Positions 56,497 through 64,000 of a stretch of 64,000 bases of DNA are shown piece by piece. The translations under genes and the position numbers were made by a program. The stretch's first letter is position 1; every line of letters begins with the position of its first letter. The stretch comes from Defluviitalea phaphyphila (GTDB lineage Bacteria > Bacillota > Clostridia > Lachnospirales > Defluviitaleaceae), in assembly GCF_001466305.1 (NCBI RefSeq), contig NZ_JWID01000004.1:1-64000 (forward strand), in the 5' to 3' direction. Below the pieces are notes generated by a model. The model saw only the letters and a program-made list of their open reading frames with translations. It was not told the origin of the DNA and did not search any database.

Positions 56497-56885
56497 ATTT
56501 CATCTTCACTTTCTTCTTTGTCTTTTTTGCTTCCGATATTAAATTTAGATAATATTCCTGGAATCATATCTATTATCTTGTTAACACTATCTTGACTTTT
56601 TACATTAATTAACTGCACGGAACCATCTTTTTTAATTACTAATATAGCACTAGGAGTTATTTTAGCACCTAAACCTCCTCCTCCAGCTCCACCTGCATCT
56701 TTATCATCTTTTCTTTCTGCTCTTCCTTCTGAAGCTCCAGCACCAGCTCCAAAACTTACATCAATTAAGGGAAGTATTGTAGCTCCTTCTACATGTACTG
56801 GCTCTCCTACTACTGTTTTAGTTGATATAAACTTTTCCATTTGGCTAAATAAAGCTTCGAAACTATTCTTTAAATTTGATTCCAT
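56493..56885 (-). CDS. ytfJ: Sporulation protein YtfJ (GerW family)
   Basis: The protein has about 130 residues. GEPVHVEGATILPLIDVSFGAG and AGGAGGGGLGAKITPSAILVI are the family signature, with a glycine-rich middle. GerW/YtfJ is needed for proper spore germination in Bacillus. The start ATG at 56885 is six bases after AGGAAG; an ATG at 56891 touches that site. It overlaps the DUF2953 gene, its usual partner. Confidence 0.92.
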   Translation of the reverse strand: MESNLKNSFEALFSQMEKFISTKTVVGEPVHVEGATILPLIDVSFGAGAGASEGRAERKDDKDAGGAGGGGLGAKITPSAILVIKKDGSVQLINVKSQDSVNKIIDMIPGILSKFNIGSKKDKEESEDEI

Positions 56886-57807
56886 TATCATCTTCCTTTC
56901 TTTTTCGATATAAAGATATTATTTGTCTTATAGGTTTATTTAATAAATACTCGACAATGATTTTAATAATTATTCCTATTTTAAAATTTCCTATAGCTTT
57001 AATTTTTCCTTTAAAAATTTTCTCATCAAAATTTCCTTTGATATTTACACTATTTCCTAAATAAGGGCTTATTATTCCTATACAAGCTAAAACATATCCT
57101 GTACTAGCAGGGTCTTCTAATCCTAATTCCCCTTTACAATAAAACTTATCTGGCATTATATGACGAAATAATTTTTTAATAAATTGATATGTACATGTTA
57201 AAATTTCTTTTTTATTAGGATATCTTAGTGTATCTTTTATTGTACTAAAAACATCACTTTTTTCTTCTTCCTCTATTTTTTCAAATGAAGCTTTATTAGT
57301 TTTCTCTATTTTCTTTTTCTTTAATTTTTTTATAAATTTTTCTTTTATCTTATCATCTTCTAATATATTTTCTATTTTTTTATCATCTTCTAATATATCT
57401 TCTATTAATACATCTTCTATATTATTTAATTTTTCTATATATTTTTTAAAATCAACTTTTTCTTTATTAACCCCTTTGTAGCTTTTATTATCTTCATGAA
57501 TATTTATATTTTCTTTTTTTATATTAATTGACTCTTTCTCTAAGGGTTTACTTAACATATTTTTCCCAAAAATTTTAAAAATCTTATTACTTTTAGAATT
57601 CTTAATGTAATATCGATAATATACTAATTTTTTTAACCATCTTATTTCTATATCCATATATATTGTATCAAATTTAGATAAATAAATAGAATATTTGATA
57701 GGAATAAACAATATCATACTCAAAATAATTAAAAGTATTAATAATATAACTCCTAGTATAATCCCTGTATATTTTAAAATAGTAAGCAAAAACAATAATA
57801 CTGACAT
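56863..57807 (-). CDS. DUF2953 membrane protein (YtfI-like)
   Basis: The 314-residue protein starts with a long hydrophobic helix (YTGIILGVILLILLIILSMI), then IDMEI-type strands (TIYMDIEIRWLKKLVYYRYY). A long Lys/Glu/Asp-rich linker occupies residues about 80-190. The C-terminal part (FYCKGELGLEDPASTGYVLACIG) is the DUF2953 core. It overlaps ytfJ by 23 bases, a conserved pairing in spore formers. The function is unknown. Confidence 0.85.
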   Translation of the reverse strand: MSVLLFLLTILKYTGIILGVILLILLIILSMILFIPIKYSIYLSKFDTIYMDIEIRWLKKLVYYRYYIKNSKSNKIFKIFGKNMLSKPLEKESINIKKENINIHEDNKSYKGVNKEKVDFKKYIEKLNNIEDVLIEDILEDDKKIENILEDDKIKEKFIKKLKKKKIEKTNKASFEKIEEEEKSDVFSTIKDTLRYPNKKEILTCTYQFIKKLFRHIMPDKFYCKGELGLEDPASTGYVLACIGIISPYLGNSVNIKGNFDEKIFKGKIKAIGNFKIGIIIKIIVEYLLNKPIRQIISLYRKRKEDDNGIKFKE

Positions 57808-57813
57808 AGTTTC

Positions 57814-58131
57814 CTACTCCAATTTAAAAAATTCTTTAATTTTTGTGGGATCTTTGTATTTCTTGTAAACTGATTCTATAATTTTTCTAGTAAGTTCAAA
57901 AGCTTCTTTTTTCCCTTGTGCTATCCCTATAACTTTATATCTTTTATTAGAATAAATATCTTTAACAATTTCTCTGCTTTTAATAATATCTAAAAGATTA
58001 TTAGAACAAGAAGTAACACAAATACAATAAATATTTTTACAAGGATGATTATGGATAAGTTTGTTTATTACTATATCTTTCTCTTTTATATTTTCTCCAA
58101 TATAACAGTTATCCACTAAAATCATACTCAT
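57814..58131 (-). CDS. Conserved hypothetical protein
   Basis: The 105-residue protein has no signal peptide. It starts with MILVDNCYIGENIKEKDI and contains four Cys in CKNIYCICVTSC, which could bind a metal or redox partner. I do not recognise the family. It is six bases before the DUF2953 gene, so it is in the ytfJ unit. The second ATG at 58125, six bases after AAGAAG, may be the true start. Confidence 0.65.
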   Translation of the reverse strand: MSMILVDNCYIGENIKEKDIVINKLIHNHPCKNIYCICVTSCSNNLLDIIKSREIVKDIYSNKRYKVIGIAQGKKEAFELTRKIIESVYKKYKDPTKIKEFFKLE

Positions 58132-58189
58132 CTTCTTTCTTAATATTATTCTTTACTAATTTTGACCAATTTTAAATATATTATAACAA

Positions 58190-58225
58190 AATAAAAAAAG
58201 AAAGTCACGATATTATGTGTGACTT
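58190..58225 (-). terminator. Terminator of 56-residue protein gene
   Basis: AAGTCAC and GTGACTT (58202-58208, 58219-58225) pair, and the minus strand continues TCTTTTTTTATTTTG. The stem overlaps the stop codon of the gene. Confidence 0.8.
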
Positions 58226-58394
58226 ATCGTAGTGCAGCTTCTAATTTAGGTAAATGTTCTAAGGGAAATAATTTTAAAAGCTGCTTATATTGTTCTTGAG
58301 TTAATCCTTGAGTAAATGCATATATCTCTATTTTTTCTTTTGTATCTACTTCTTGAAAACGTTTTTTTAATTGTTCAAAACTTTGTTGGTCCAA
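58224..58394 (-). CDS. Small hypothetical protein (TTG start)
   Basis: The frame starts with TTG, eight bases after AAAAGGAG, and encodes 56 residues (DQQSFEQLKKRFQEVDTKEK, then AFTQGLTQEQYKQLLKLF). It is helical and soluble. A strong terminator follows at once. No family is recognised. Confidence 0.65.
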   Translation of the reverse strand: MDQQSFEQLKKRFQEVDTKEKIEIYAFTQGLTQEQYKQLLKLFPLEHLPKLEAALR

Positions 58395-58596
58395 AATATA
58401 CACTCCTTTTTATTAATTTCATATTTAGTATGTACTACATTTTATAATATATTCTTTTAAAAGTTTTATTTAATAAATTATCAATTTATAGTAATAATAA
58501 ATATATTATTTTATTATTACTATTTTTAGTAAAATAAAAATTATAAAAAATCCATAGATTTAAAATAATTAAATCTATGGAGCTTTAACTTTTATT
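58395..58596. other. Intergenic region with a 12-base AT palindrome
   Basis: AGTAATAATAAA and TTTATTATTACT (58491-58502, 58510-58521) form a perfect inverted repeat followed by ATTTTT on the plus strand. No gene was found. Its role is unclear. Confidence 0.5.
58544..58581 (-). terminator. Terminator of phospholipase C-like gene
   Basis: TCCATAGATTTA and TAAATCTATGGA (58551-58562, 58570-58581) form a 12-base stem, followed on the minus strand by TTTTTT. Confidence 0.87.
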
Positions 58597-59193
58597 TTAT
58601 ACTAAGCATACTGCTGGAACTCTTACTTCTTGTAATTCCATAATAAAGTATGTTAAAAGAGCTGCAGAATGAACTATAGCATTTTCTAAATCAATCCTAA
58701 TAATTTCTTCCCAAGATAATTTTTTAACTTTAAAAATATATTCATTATTAGTTTTTTTTATATATTTATCTATCGAATCTATTCCTTTTTTTATACTTTT
58801 TAAATAATCTATAACCATATTATTTATATTCTGTGAAATTTTAATGTTACATTTTTCTCTGTCTAAATAATATTCATATTTAATATGTTTTTTCATATCA
58901 ACAACATACTTATTATGAGAATAACAAAAAGCGTCCGCTATATAATGACTAAGTATACCTAATATAAAAGAAATCCTATTTATATTCTTTTCTTGTAAAA
59001 CAATTCTATTATATTCCTTTTTAAAATGAGGCAGGATAATCTGTGGAGAATGTATCTGTATTCTTCTAAGAGGTTGAATATCGGGCATTTTAGATCCTAG
59101 TCTCATTAATTTTCGGTTAAAAGAAACCCCCACTAATGATTCAATAATATCTCCAGCATAATCCGCCACATATGTATGGCTGGATAGTCTCAA
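58597..59193 (-). CDS. Zinc-dependent phospholipase C family protein
   Basis: The 198-residue protein contains GILSHYIADAFCYSHNKY near residue 85, with His and Asp spaced as in the zinc-dependent phospholipase C fold. MPDIQPLRRIQIHSP and NAIVHSAALL supply further candidate ligands. There is no signal peptide, so it is likely intracellular, and true lipase activity is unproven. It is monocistronic with a strong terminator. Confidence 0.78.
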   Translation of the reverse strand: MRLSSHTYVADYAGDIIESLVGVSFNRKLMRLGSKMPDIQPLRRIQIHSPQIILPHFKKEYNRIVLQEKNINRISFILGILSHYIADAFCYSHNKYVVDMKKHIKYEYYLDREKCNIKISQNINNMVIDYLKSIKKGIDSIDKYIKKTNNEYIFKVKKLSWEEIIRIDLENAIVHSAALLTYFIMELQEVRVPAVCLV

Positions 59194-59420
59194 TGGTACA
59201 CCTTCTTTTTGTTTGTTTTATATATTGCCAAATTTATTATACTATGTTTTTATTTGTACGTCTATATAAATTATATATACACATAAAAAAATTCTTTAGA
59301 CTTATATTATATTTTTTGGTTACAAAATATAATATATGATATTTTTATAAATATTCTATATTTACAAAAAAGTTTTATAATAAAAATTCTAAGTGCTTTT
59401 TTCTAAATATTTATCTCAAC

Positions 59421-59510
59421 TTTTTTTACATAATAAATGCACTTGTGAAATAAATCTGCTAAAATGTAATACCACAAATACATAAGAAGGAGATTTATTC
59501 ATAAGTGTGC
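59421..59510. repeat. Palindromic element, copy B
   Basis: Arms at 59435-59457 and 59491-59510 are imperfect inverted repeats containing CACTT(A/G)TGAA..TAAATCT. The first 24 bases (59421-59444) are identical to 11020-11043. The interior is 33 bases, compared with about 6 in copy A. It is probably a remnant of insertion-sequence ends. Confidence 0.6.
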
Positions 59511-59522
59511 TCTAATTGTATC

Positions 59523-59622
59523 AATAAATTACTAAATTTAAAAGGGGTAAAAGTAAAAAAGGTTTATGATACTAATGGGCCAACTGAAGGTTTTAATAAT
59601 AAGATTAAGGTTTTAAATTGAC
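59523..59622 (+). pseudogene. ISL3-family transposase C-terminal fragment, frameshifted
   Basis: One frame reads NKLLNLKGVKVKKVYDTNGP and then stops; the next frame continues TEGFNNKIKVLN. NGPTEGFNNKIKV is the conserved C-terminal motif of ISL3 (IS204/IS1165) transposases. An extra C at 59580-59582 causes the shift, and the protein ends early. Only this fragment of the transposase remains. Confidence 0.8.
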
Positions 59623-59627
59623 AAAGA

Positions 59628-59672
59628 GTCACTAAAATCCTTAATTTTATAGGATTTTAATGGCTTTTTTTA
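59628..59672 (+). terminator. Plus-strand terminator after transposase fragment
   Basis: AGTCACTAAAATCC (59628-59641) pairs with GGATTTTAATGGCT (59653-59666) with one mismatch, followed by TTTTTT. It may have been the terminator of the lost element. Confidence 0.75.
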
Positions 59673-59712
59673 AAAATTTAATTTAGAATAATAGACTTTG
59701 TCTACACTTTGA

Positions 59713-60432
59713 TTATATTGCTTTTTCATTAATATATAAATTTTTATAAATAGCATCCAAATCTAAGTTATCACAATAATTAATCTTCTTTACTATTTCT
59801 CCATTCTTAAGAAACACAAAATTTGTTCCTATTTGTTTCAAAAAATCTAATATATGACTTGATACAATTATTATACAATTATGCTTTTTTGCATATAATA
59901 TCTCTTCTTTTAGACTAATAACACTTTTTGTATCTAGTCCATTTGTAGGTTCATCTAGTATAATAAGAGGTGGGTAATTCATAATAGCCACAATTATACT
60001 TACTCTTTTTCTCATTCCCATTGAAAGTTTTTTAATTAGTGTATTTCTATACTCCCATAATTCAAATTTTTTAATTAATCGTTCGCATTCTATCTCATTA
60101 TTATCTAGGCATTTAACAGAAAAAACAAAATTAATAAATTGATAAACTGTAAGATCTTCATATAAAAAAGGGCTCTCTTCTAAATATCCAATATGTTTTT
60201 TCGTTTCAATATCTGCAGTATTCATTTTATTAAGCATACATTGTCCATTATTACTTTTCATAACCCCTGAAATAATTTTTATAGATGTTGATTTTCCTGA
60301 ACCATTAGGCCCAACAATACAAGTTACTTCTCCACCACCTATATTTAATGAAAAATTATTTATTCCTTTCTTTTTTCCATAGAACTTAGTGATATTGTTA
60401 ATCTCTAATAAATTTCTTCCCATTTCATCCAT
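59713..60432 (-). CDS. ABC transporter ATP-binding protein
   Basis: The 239-residue ATPase has Walker A GPNGSGKSTSI near residue 40, the Q-loop region HIGYLEESPFLYEDLT, signature LSMGMRKR, Walker B PPLIILDEPTNGLD and H-switch IIVSSHILDF. The GYLEE...YEDLT pattern is typical of exporters of the CcmA/NatA type. It overlaps the permease gene by 28 bases, so the pair is one transporter. The substrate is unknown. Confidence 0.93.
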   Translation of the reverse strand: MDEMGRNLLEINNITKFYGKKKGINNFSLNIGGGEVTCIVGPNGSGKSTSIKIISGVMKSNNGQCMLNKMNTADIETKKHIGYLEESPFLYEDLTVYQFINFVFSVKCLDNNEIECERLIKKFELWEYRNTLIKKLSMGMRKRVSIIVAIMNYPPLIILDEPTNGLDTKSVISLKEEILYAKKHNCIIIVSSHILDFLKQIGTNFVFLKNGEIVKKINYCDNLDLDAIYKNLYINEKAI

Positions 60433-61814
60433 TTACTTTTCCCTCTTTTCAACCCAAAATATATGAAAATTAATGAAATACCAGGTAAAACAAATAGTAG
60501 AATAATACTTATTAACAATGGTAAATCAGTTTTATTTATTTTAGGATAAAATGCTATTATTATACTACAGAAATAAAAAGATAATATTAATGTAATTAAA
60601 ATAATTGTTATAAAAATAGCAAAAAAGCTTGTTATATTTATTTTGCCTAATAACATCTGAACAAATAAAAGTAATAATGGAATAATAGAAGATAAAACTG
60701 ACATACAGAGTATTTTTGCTAAAATAAAGGTATTATATTGAATTGGCAAATAAAGATAGATTCCTTTGAATTTTGAATCTGCCTTAAATAATTCCTGAGA
60801 TAATAATGAATTTAAAAAAACAAAACAAATCATAAATCCCATTGTTAAATTAATAGGTATTTTTTTAAAGTTTATAGCTATAAATACAAATATCATAATA
60901 AATAGAATTTGTATACTTAAAAATGACTTTTTCTTACTCATTATAATAAAATCTCTCAATATAAATGATTTAAAGGGACTTCTTTTATATTTAGTGAAAA
61001 ATTTTTTAGATAACTGTATATTAGGAAGTTTTAATTTAAATCTTGATTTTATTTCAACTTCAAATGTATTTTTATAGAATGTTATATAGAAAACAAATAA
61101 AAGTATACTTATTACAATTATTTGTAAAATACTAAATTTAAAAATAATATTTACAACATGTTGAATTTCATTAATACTACCTAACTTACTTAAAATATTA
61201 ATGATTAAGTCCTTTTTATCCAAACCATTAAATGATCTTTCTATAGAAAATACAAATGAATTTTTTATAATAAAAATAATTGAAATAAAAATACAAAGAT
61301 CTTTTAAAAAAATAACATATGTATTTCTTATGGTATTATATATGATACAAATAAAAAATAGAATGCAAAACGCAAGTATTTGTCCTATAAAAATTTTCAT
61401 AATATGAATTACATCAAAATCAGTAGTCTCCCATTGGTGGAAAAAAGAATAAAAAAATACAAATAAAATAAATATTTTATATTGCTTAGAAAAAAGTACA
61501 AATAATAATTCTTTTGTATTAAACCCTAATGATTTAAGAAATCTTATTTCCTTTCCTCTCATATTATTATACAATTTTGCATGTATAATAATAATAAATA
61601 TACAAATTAATAATATATTTAAGCCATAAATAAAATCATTAATAATATTAAAAGAATATTTTATTAATTTATTATATGTAAATATATGTCCCAAAAATCC
61701 AGAAAATATAGATATAAAAATGTATAACAATATATTAATGATAATAAAAATAGGAATAGAAATTTTTTTATTTTTAAAAACAATATTCTTATAATATTTT
61801 TTTATTCTAACTAT
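60405..61814 (-). CDS. ABC transporter permease, possible ATA start
   Basis: The protein has many membrane segments (at least ten, such as FILFVFFYSFFHQW, IIPLLLLFVQMLLG, LPLLISIILLFVLPGI). A TTG at 61730 would begin in the middle of the first membrane helix with no ribosome site. The frame stays open upstream to about 61826. AAGGAGG (about 61823-61829) lies eight bases before ATA at 61814, which would give VRIKKYYKNIVFKNKK then ISIPIFIIINILLYIFI. A basic tail followed by a helix is sensible, so I prefer this start, with the caveat that ATA is a rare start codon. It is coupled with the ATPase gene. Confidence 0.75.
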   Translation of the reverse strand: MVRIKKYYKNIVFKNKKISIPIFIIINILLYIFISIFSGFLGHIFTYNKLIKYSFNIINDFIYGLNILLICIFIIIIHAKLYNNMRGKEIRFLKSLGFNTKELLFVLFSKQYKIFILFVFFYSFFHQWETTDFDVIHIMKIFIGQILAFCILFFICIIYNTIRNTYVIFLKDLCIFISIIFIIKNSFVFSIERSFNGLDKKDLIINILSKLGSINEIQHVVNIIFKFSILQIIVISILLFVFYITFYKNTFEVEIKSRFKLKLPNIQLSKKFFTKYKRSPFKSFILRDFIIMSKKKSFLSIQILFIMIFVFIAINFKKIPINLTMGFMICFVFLNSLLSQELFKADSKFKGIYLYLPIQYNTFILAKILCMSVLSSIIPLLLLFVQMLLGKINITSFFAIFITIILITLILSFYFCSIIIAFYPKINKTDLPLLISIILLFVLPGISLIFIYFGLKRGKSKWMKWEEIY

Positions 61815-61888
61815 ATTGAAAACCTCCTTCTAAATTATTTATGCTAATAACGTAGACACACAGATTCATACTTTATTTTAATATAATG

Positions 61889-61916
61889 TATTAATATATA
61901 ATATTATATATTAATA
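61889..61916. repeat. 28-base perfect palindrome
   Basis: TATTAATATATAATATTATATATTAATA-type sequence with no gap, made only of A and T. It is about 75-100 bases upstream of the ABC transporter start and could be an operator or a cruciform. Confidence 0.55.
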
Positions 61917-62226
61917 TCCATCTTAATGAAATCTTTAAACTCTTGAGATTTTTATCATTTTCTAACTCCATTTTTTATTATTACAAAAAACATCAATAAT
62001 TTTCCTTAATCTAAGTTACCAATATTCACTATTAATTTATTTGCTATAATTATTCTTTATTTTATAATATATCTAGTATTGTTACAATAGTCTTGTTTTT
62101 GTTGATTTTTACTTATTATTATATATTCATGGTTTATAGATGTTATTTTATTTATATTCTATTTAGAAAACTAAAAAGTTAGAATAAACCTTCATACTAA
62201 CCACAAAACAGGTGGTTTTCAATATA

Positions 62227-62264
62227 CAAAAAGAGCTATCTCAGAAATTATTCTAAGATAGCCC
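62227..62264 (-). terminator. Terminator of small Lys-rich gene
   Basis: GAGCTATCTCAGAA and TTCTAAGATAGCCC (62233-62246, 62251-62264) form a long stem with two wobble pairs, followed on the minus strand by TTTTTG. Confidence 0.82.
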
Positions 62265-62274
62265 TTGACACTGA

Positions 62275-62418
62275 CTACTTGTTCTTTTGCTTAAGTCCAC
62301 TTTTTTTTCTACTTTTTTGAGAATCTTGTTGTGGCATAGATTCAGAAGCAAATTCTTCAGTTGCATAGGAAGGAGGCTGACTTGCTCTTTTCTTTTTTTT
62401 CTTTTTGTTTTTAGCCAT
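62275..62418 (-). CDS. Small Lys-rich hypothetical protein
   Basis: The 47-residue frame starts MAKNKKKKKKRASQPPSYAT and ends KSRKKSGLKQKNK. It has AAAGGGGTG eight bases before the ATG and a terminator just after the stop. A longer overlapping frame (62253-62450) has no ribosome site and is less likely. The composition suggests a nucleic-acid- or membrane-binding peptide, but no family is recognised. Confidence 0.62.
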   Translation of the reverse strand: MAKNKKKKKKRASQPPSYATEEFASESMPQQDSQKSRKKSGLKQKNK

Positions 62419-62497
62419 GGGAACACCCCTTTCTTGCTTATAATTATCACCCTCGGTAATAATTATTTAGCAAAAAGGAGTTTTTTATACATATTAT

Positions 62498-63304
62498 TTA
62501 TATTTCAAATATTTTAGATATTTCATCCCTACTGGCTACAGTTAATTCTATTTTATCATCTACTTCTATCCCGGAAGATATAAGTTCATTTCTCACACTC
62601 ATATAAGCTAAATCTGGATAATTATTTTCTTTGCTTAAATGTCCTAAAATTACAGCCTTTAAATCTTTATGAAAAACATCTACCAAAACCTTCCCCGCCA
62701 TTTCATTACATAAATGTCCATTCTTTCCTAATATTCTTCTTTTAAGATAGTAAGGATAAGATCCTGTCTTTAACATATCTATATCATGGTTAGCCTCTAA
62801 TAAAATCAAATTAGATTCTCTTATATTATTTTTAATATGGCTATTTATATGCCCTAAATCTGTGGCTATACTTATTTTTTTATTTTGGCAAATAAAAGTA
62901 TACCCTACTGGGTCTGCTGCATCATGAGGAATACTATATGAATATATAATTAAATCTTTAAATATTAAGTCCTTTTCTTTTTCAATTACTATACGATTAT
63001 TAGGATTAATCTTTCCTATTCCTCTCTCCATTTCATCTATAGCTTCCCATGTATTTTTATTAGCAATCAAAGGAATATCAAATCTTCTAGATAATATTCC
63101 TGCTCCTTTTATATGATCAATATGTTCATGGGTAATTAGAATTCCATCAATGTTCTTAGGATTTACATTTATTATTTCTAATCCATTTTGAATTCTTTTA
63201 CCACTTATGCCTGCATCAACTAGTAAATTAACTTTAGGACTTCCTATATAAACACAATTCCCACTGCTGCCGCTAGCAATAGTACAAAGTTTAAATCCCA
63301 TCAT
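62498..63304 (-). CDS. MBL-fold metallohydrolase, WalJ/YycJ-like
   Basis: The 268-residue protein has CTIASGSSGNCVYIGS at the N-terminus, LLVDAGISGKRI, the metal motif GILITHEHIDHIKG near residue 57, IATDLGHIN and LLEANHDIDML. This order matches WalJ (YycJ), a beta-lactamase-fold hydrolase linked to cell-wall and DNA repair functions. The start ATG at 63304 follows AAGGAG; the adjacent ATG is also possible. It is not next to walRK here. Confidence 0.87.
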   Translation of the reverse strand: MMGFKLCTIASGSSGNCVYIGSPKVNLLVDAGISGKRIQNGLEIINVNPKNIDGILITHEHIDHIKGAGILSRRFDIPLIANKNTWEAIDEMERGIGKINPNNRIVIEKEKDLIFKDLIIYSYSIPHDAADPVGYTFICQNKKISIATDLGHINSHIKNNIRESNLILLEANHDIDMLKTGSYPYYLKRRILGKNGHLCNEMAGKVLVDVFHKDLKAVILGHLSKENNYPDLAYMSVRNELISSGIEVDDKIELTVASRDEISKIFEI

Positions 63305-63427
63305 GATTTCTCCTTATCAAAATCTCTGCGTTGTATTATGTCATGCCTTATTGTATAATAAAAAAACTAACTTGTCCACAAATACCCTTCTAATAGCTTG
63401 AAAGGAGATAAATTATGATTAGAAAAT

Positions 63428-64000
63428 TTATATAAATTTTAAACTAATGTCCAATGCTTTTACTGAATGGGTTAAAGCTCCGCAGGATATAATATCAACT
63501 CCAGTTTTTGCTATATCCCTTACATTTTCCACAGTAATATTTCCTGAAGCTTCTAATAAAGCCCTGCCATTATTTATCTTTACTGCTTCTCTCATCATAT
63601 CTAAAGACATATTATCAAGCATAATTATATCTGCCTTAGCATCTAAGGCTTCTTTTAACTGTTCTAAATTTTCTACTTCTATTTCTATTTTCATAGTATG
63701 GGGAATTTTGTTCCTGATTTTATTAATTGCCTCTTTTATTCCTCCTACTGCAAAAATATGATTGTCTTTAATAAGTACTCCATCAGATAAATTAAAGCGA
63801 TGATTATAACCGCCTCCCATGGTAACAGCATACTTTTCTAGTACTCTTAATCCTGGAATAGTTTTTCTAGTATCTACTATTCTTACTTTTGTATCTTCAA
63901 CTTCTTTTACCAAATTTCTAGTCATTGTAGCAATTCCTGATAATCTCTGTAATAAATTTAGAGCTGTTCTTTCACATTTTAATATTGAAGCTGTTTTGCC
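63428..64000 (-). CDS. nadC: Quinolinate phosphoribosyltransferase, C-terminal part
   Basis: About 190 residues are present; the start lies beyond the window. The frame is open to position 64000 (GKTASILKCERTALNLLQRL). Conserved motifs are SGIATMTRN, RIVDTRKTIPGLRVLEKYAV, GGGYNHRFNLSDGVLIKDNH, IEIEVENLEQLKEAL and LEASGNIT. NadC makes nicotinate mononucleotide from quinolinate. nadA and nadB may lie next to it outside the window. Confidence 0.95.
   Translation of the reverse strand, partial: GKTASILKCERTALNLLQRLSGIATMTRNLVKEVEDTKVRIVDTRKTIPGLRVLEKYAVTMGGGYNHRFNLSDGVLIKDNHIFAVGGIKEAINKIRNKIPHTMKIEIEVENLEQLKEALDAKADIIMLDNMSLDMMREAVKINNGRALLEASGNITVENVRDIAKTGVDIISCGALTHSVKALDISLKFI

Larger units (their letters stand above)
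59194..59712. other. Intergenic region with mobile-element debris
   Basis: About 520 bases. From left to right: a perfect 13-base AT inverted repeat with an eight-base loop (59303-59315, 59324-59336) that could end the ABC unit, palindromic element copy B (59421-59510), a frameshifted transposase fragment (59523-59622) and a plus-strand terminator (59628-59672). No intact gene. Confidence 0.7.
61815..62274. other. Intergenic region with AT palindrome
   Basis: About 460 bases without a supported gene. It holds a 28-base perfect palindrome at 61889-61916 and a terminator at 62227-62264. The remainder is AT-rich with no recognisable coding or RNA feature. Confidence 0.6.

Noticed and set aside
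62253-62450. 65-residue frame overlapping the Lys-rich small gene
   Set aside because: It lacks a ribosome site and runs into the terminator; the 47-residue frame has both signals in the right place.
63395-63434. Tiny plus-strand frame with AAGGAG before ATG
   Set aside because: It ends after about six codons and overlaps the end of nadC.

Overview
The window is AT-rich DNA from an anaerobic, spore-forming, Gram-positive-type bacterium, almost certainly a member of the Clostridia. Support for this: meso-DAP cell-wall genes (DapL, DapF, MurE with a DNPR motif), sporulation genes (SpoVD-like, GerW/YtfJ, YhcN/YlaJ, a Spo0E-like protein), strong AGGAGG ribosome binding sites, a T-box leader, and a ferredoxin-rich glutamate synthase. 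No rRNA, tRNA or CRISPR array was seen. The species cannot be named from the sequence alone.

Region 1 (1-10871, minus strand) is an accessory module built from contractile-injection-system spike parts. In transcription order it encodes a DUF1795-like (EagR chaperone-like) protein, a VgrG-like spike, a pentapeptide-repeat protein, a small immunity-like protein, a DUF4280 PAAR-like tip fused to a lysozyme-like domain, a lipoprotein, and a VgrG-Rhs giant whose C-terminus lies beyond the window. Two near-identical promoters drive its two transcription units. No sheath, tube, baseplate or ATPase gene is visible here.

Region 2 (11117-26406) is a nitrogen and diaminopimelate block. asnB is followed upstream by a long minus-strand operon: split glutamate synthase (glutaminase, FMN synthase, ferredoxin, FAD reductase, GXGXG), type I glutamine synthetase, an ANTAR regulator, dapF and dapL. 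Divergent from it are a type III glutamine synthetase and an ammonium transporter fused to a PII protein. Both divergent promoters start transcription almost directly into a strong hairpin, which suggests ANTAR-type antitermination.

Region 3 (26515-36958) holds CapA, then aspS-gatC-gatA-gatB for tRNA-dependent Asn/Gln formation behind a T-box with overlapping GAA and AAC specifier codons. It ends with alaS, a VanY-like carboxypeptidase and a small membrane protein.

Region 4 (37081-53160) is the division and cell-wall cluster: mraZ-rsmH-ftsL-pbp-spoVD-murE-murF-mraY-murD-ftsW-murA-ftsQ-ftsZ. It lacks murG and ftsA at their usual positions. mraZ has its own three-repeat operator. A Spo0E-like gene lies just upstream.

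Region 5 (53263-64000) has lgt, a YhcN lipoprotein, ychF, gerW/ytfJ with a DUF2953 partner, a zinc phospholipase C-like protein, a decayed ISL3-type transposon fragment, an ABC exporter, a WalJ-like hydrolase and the end of nadC. Several short genes with good ribosome binding sites sit between these.
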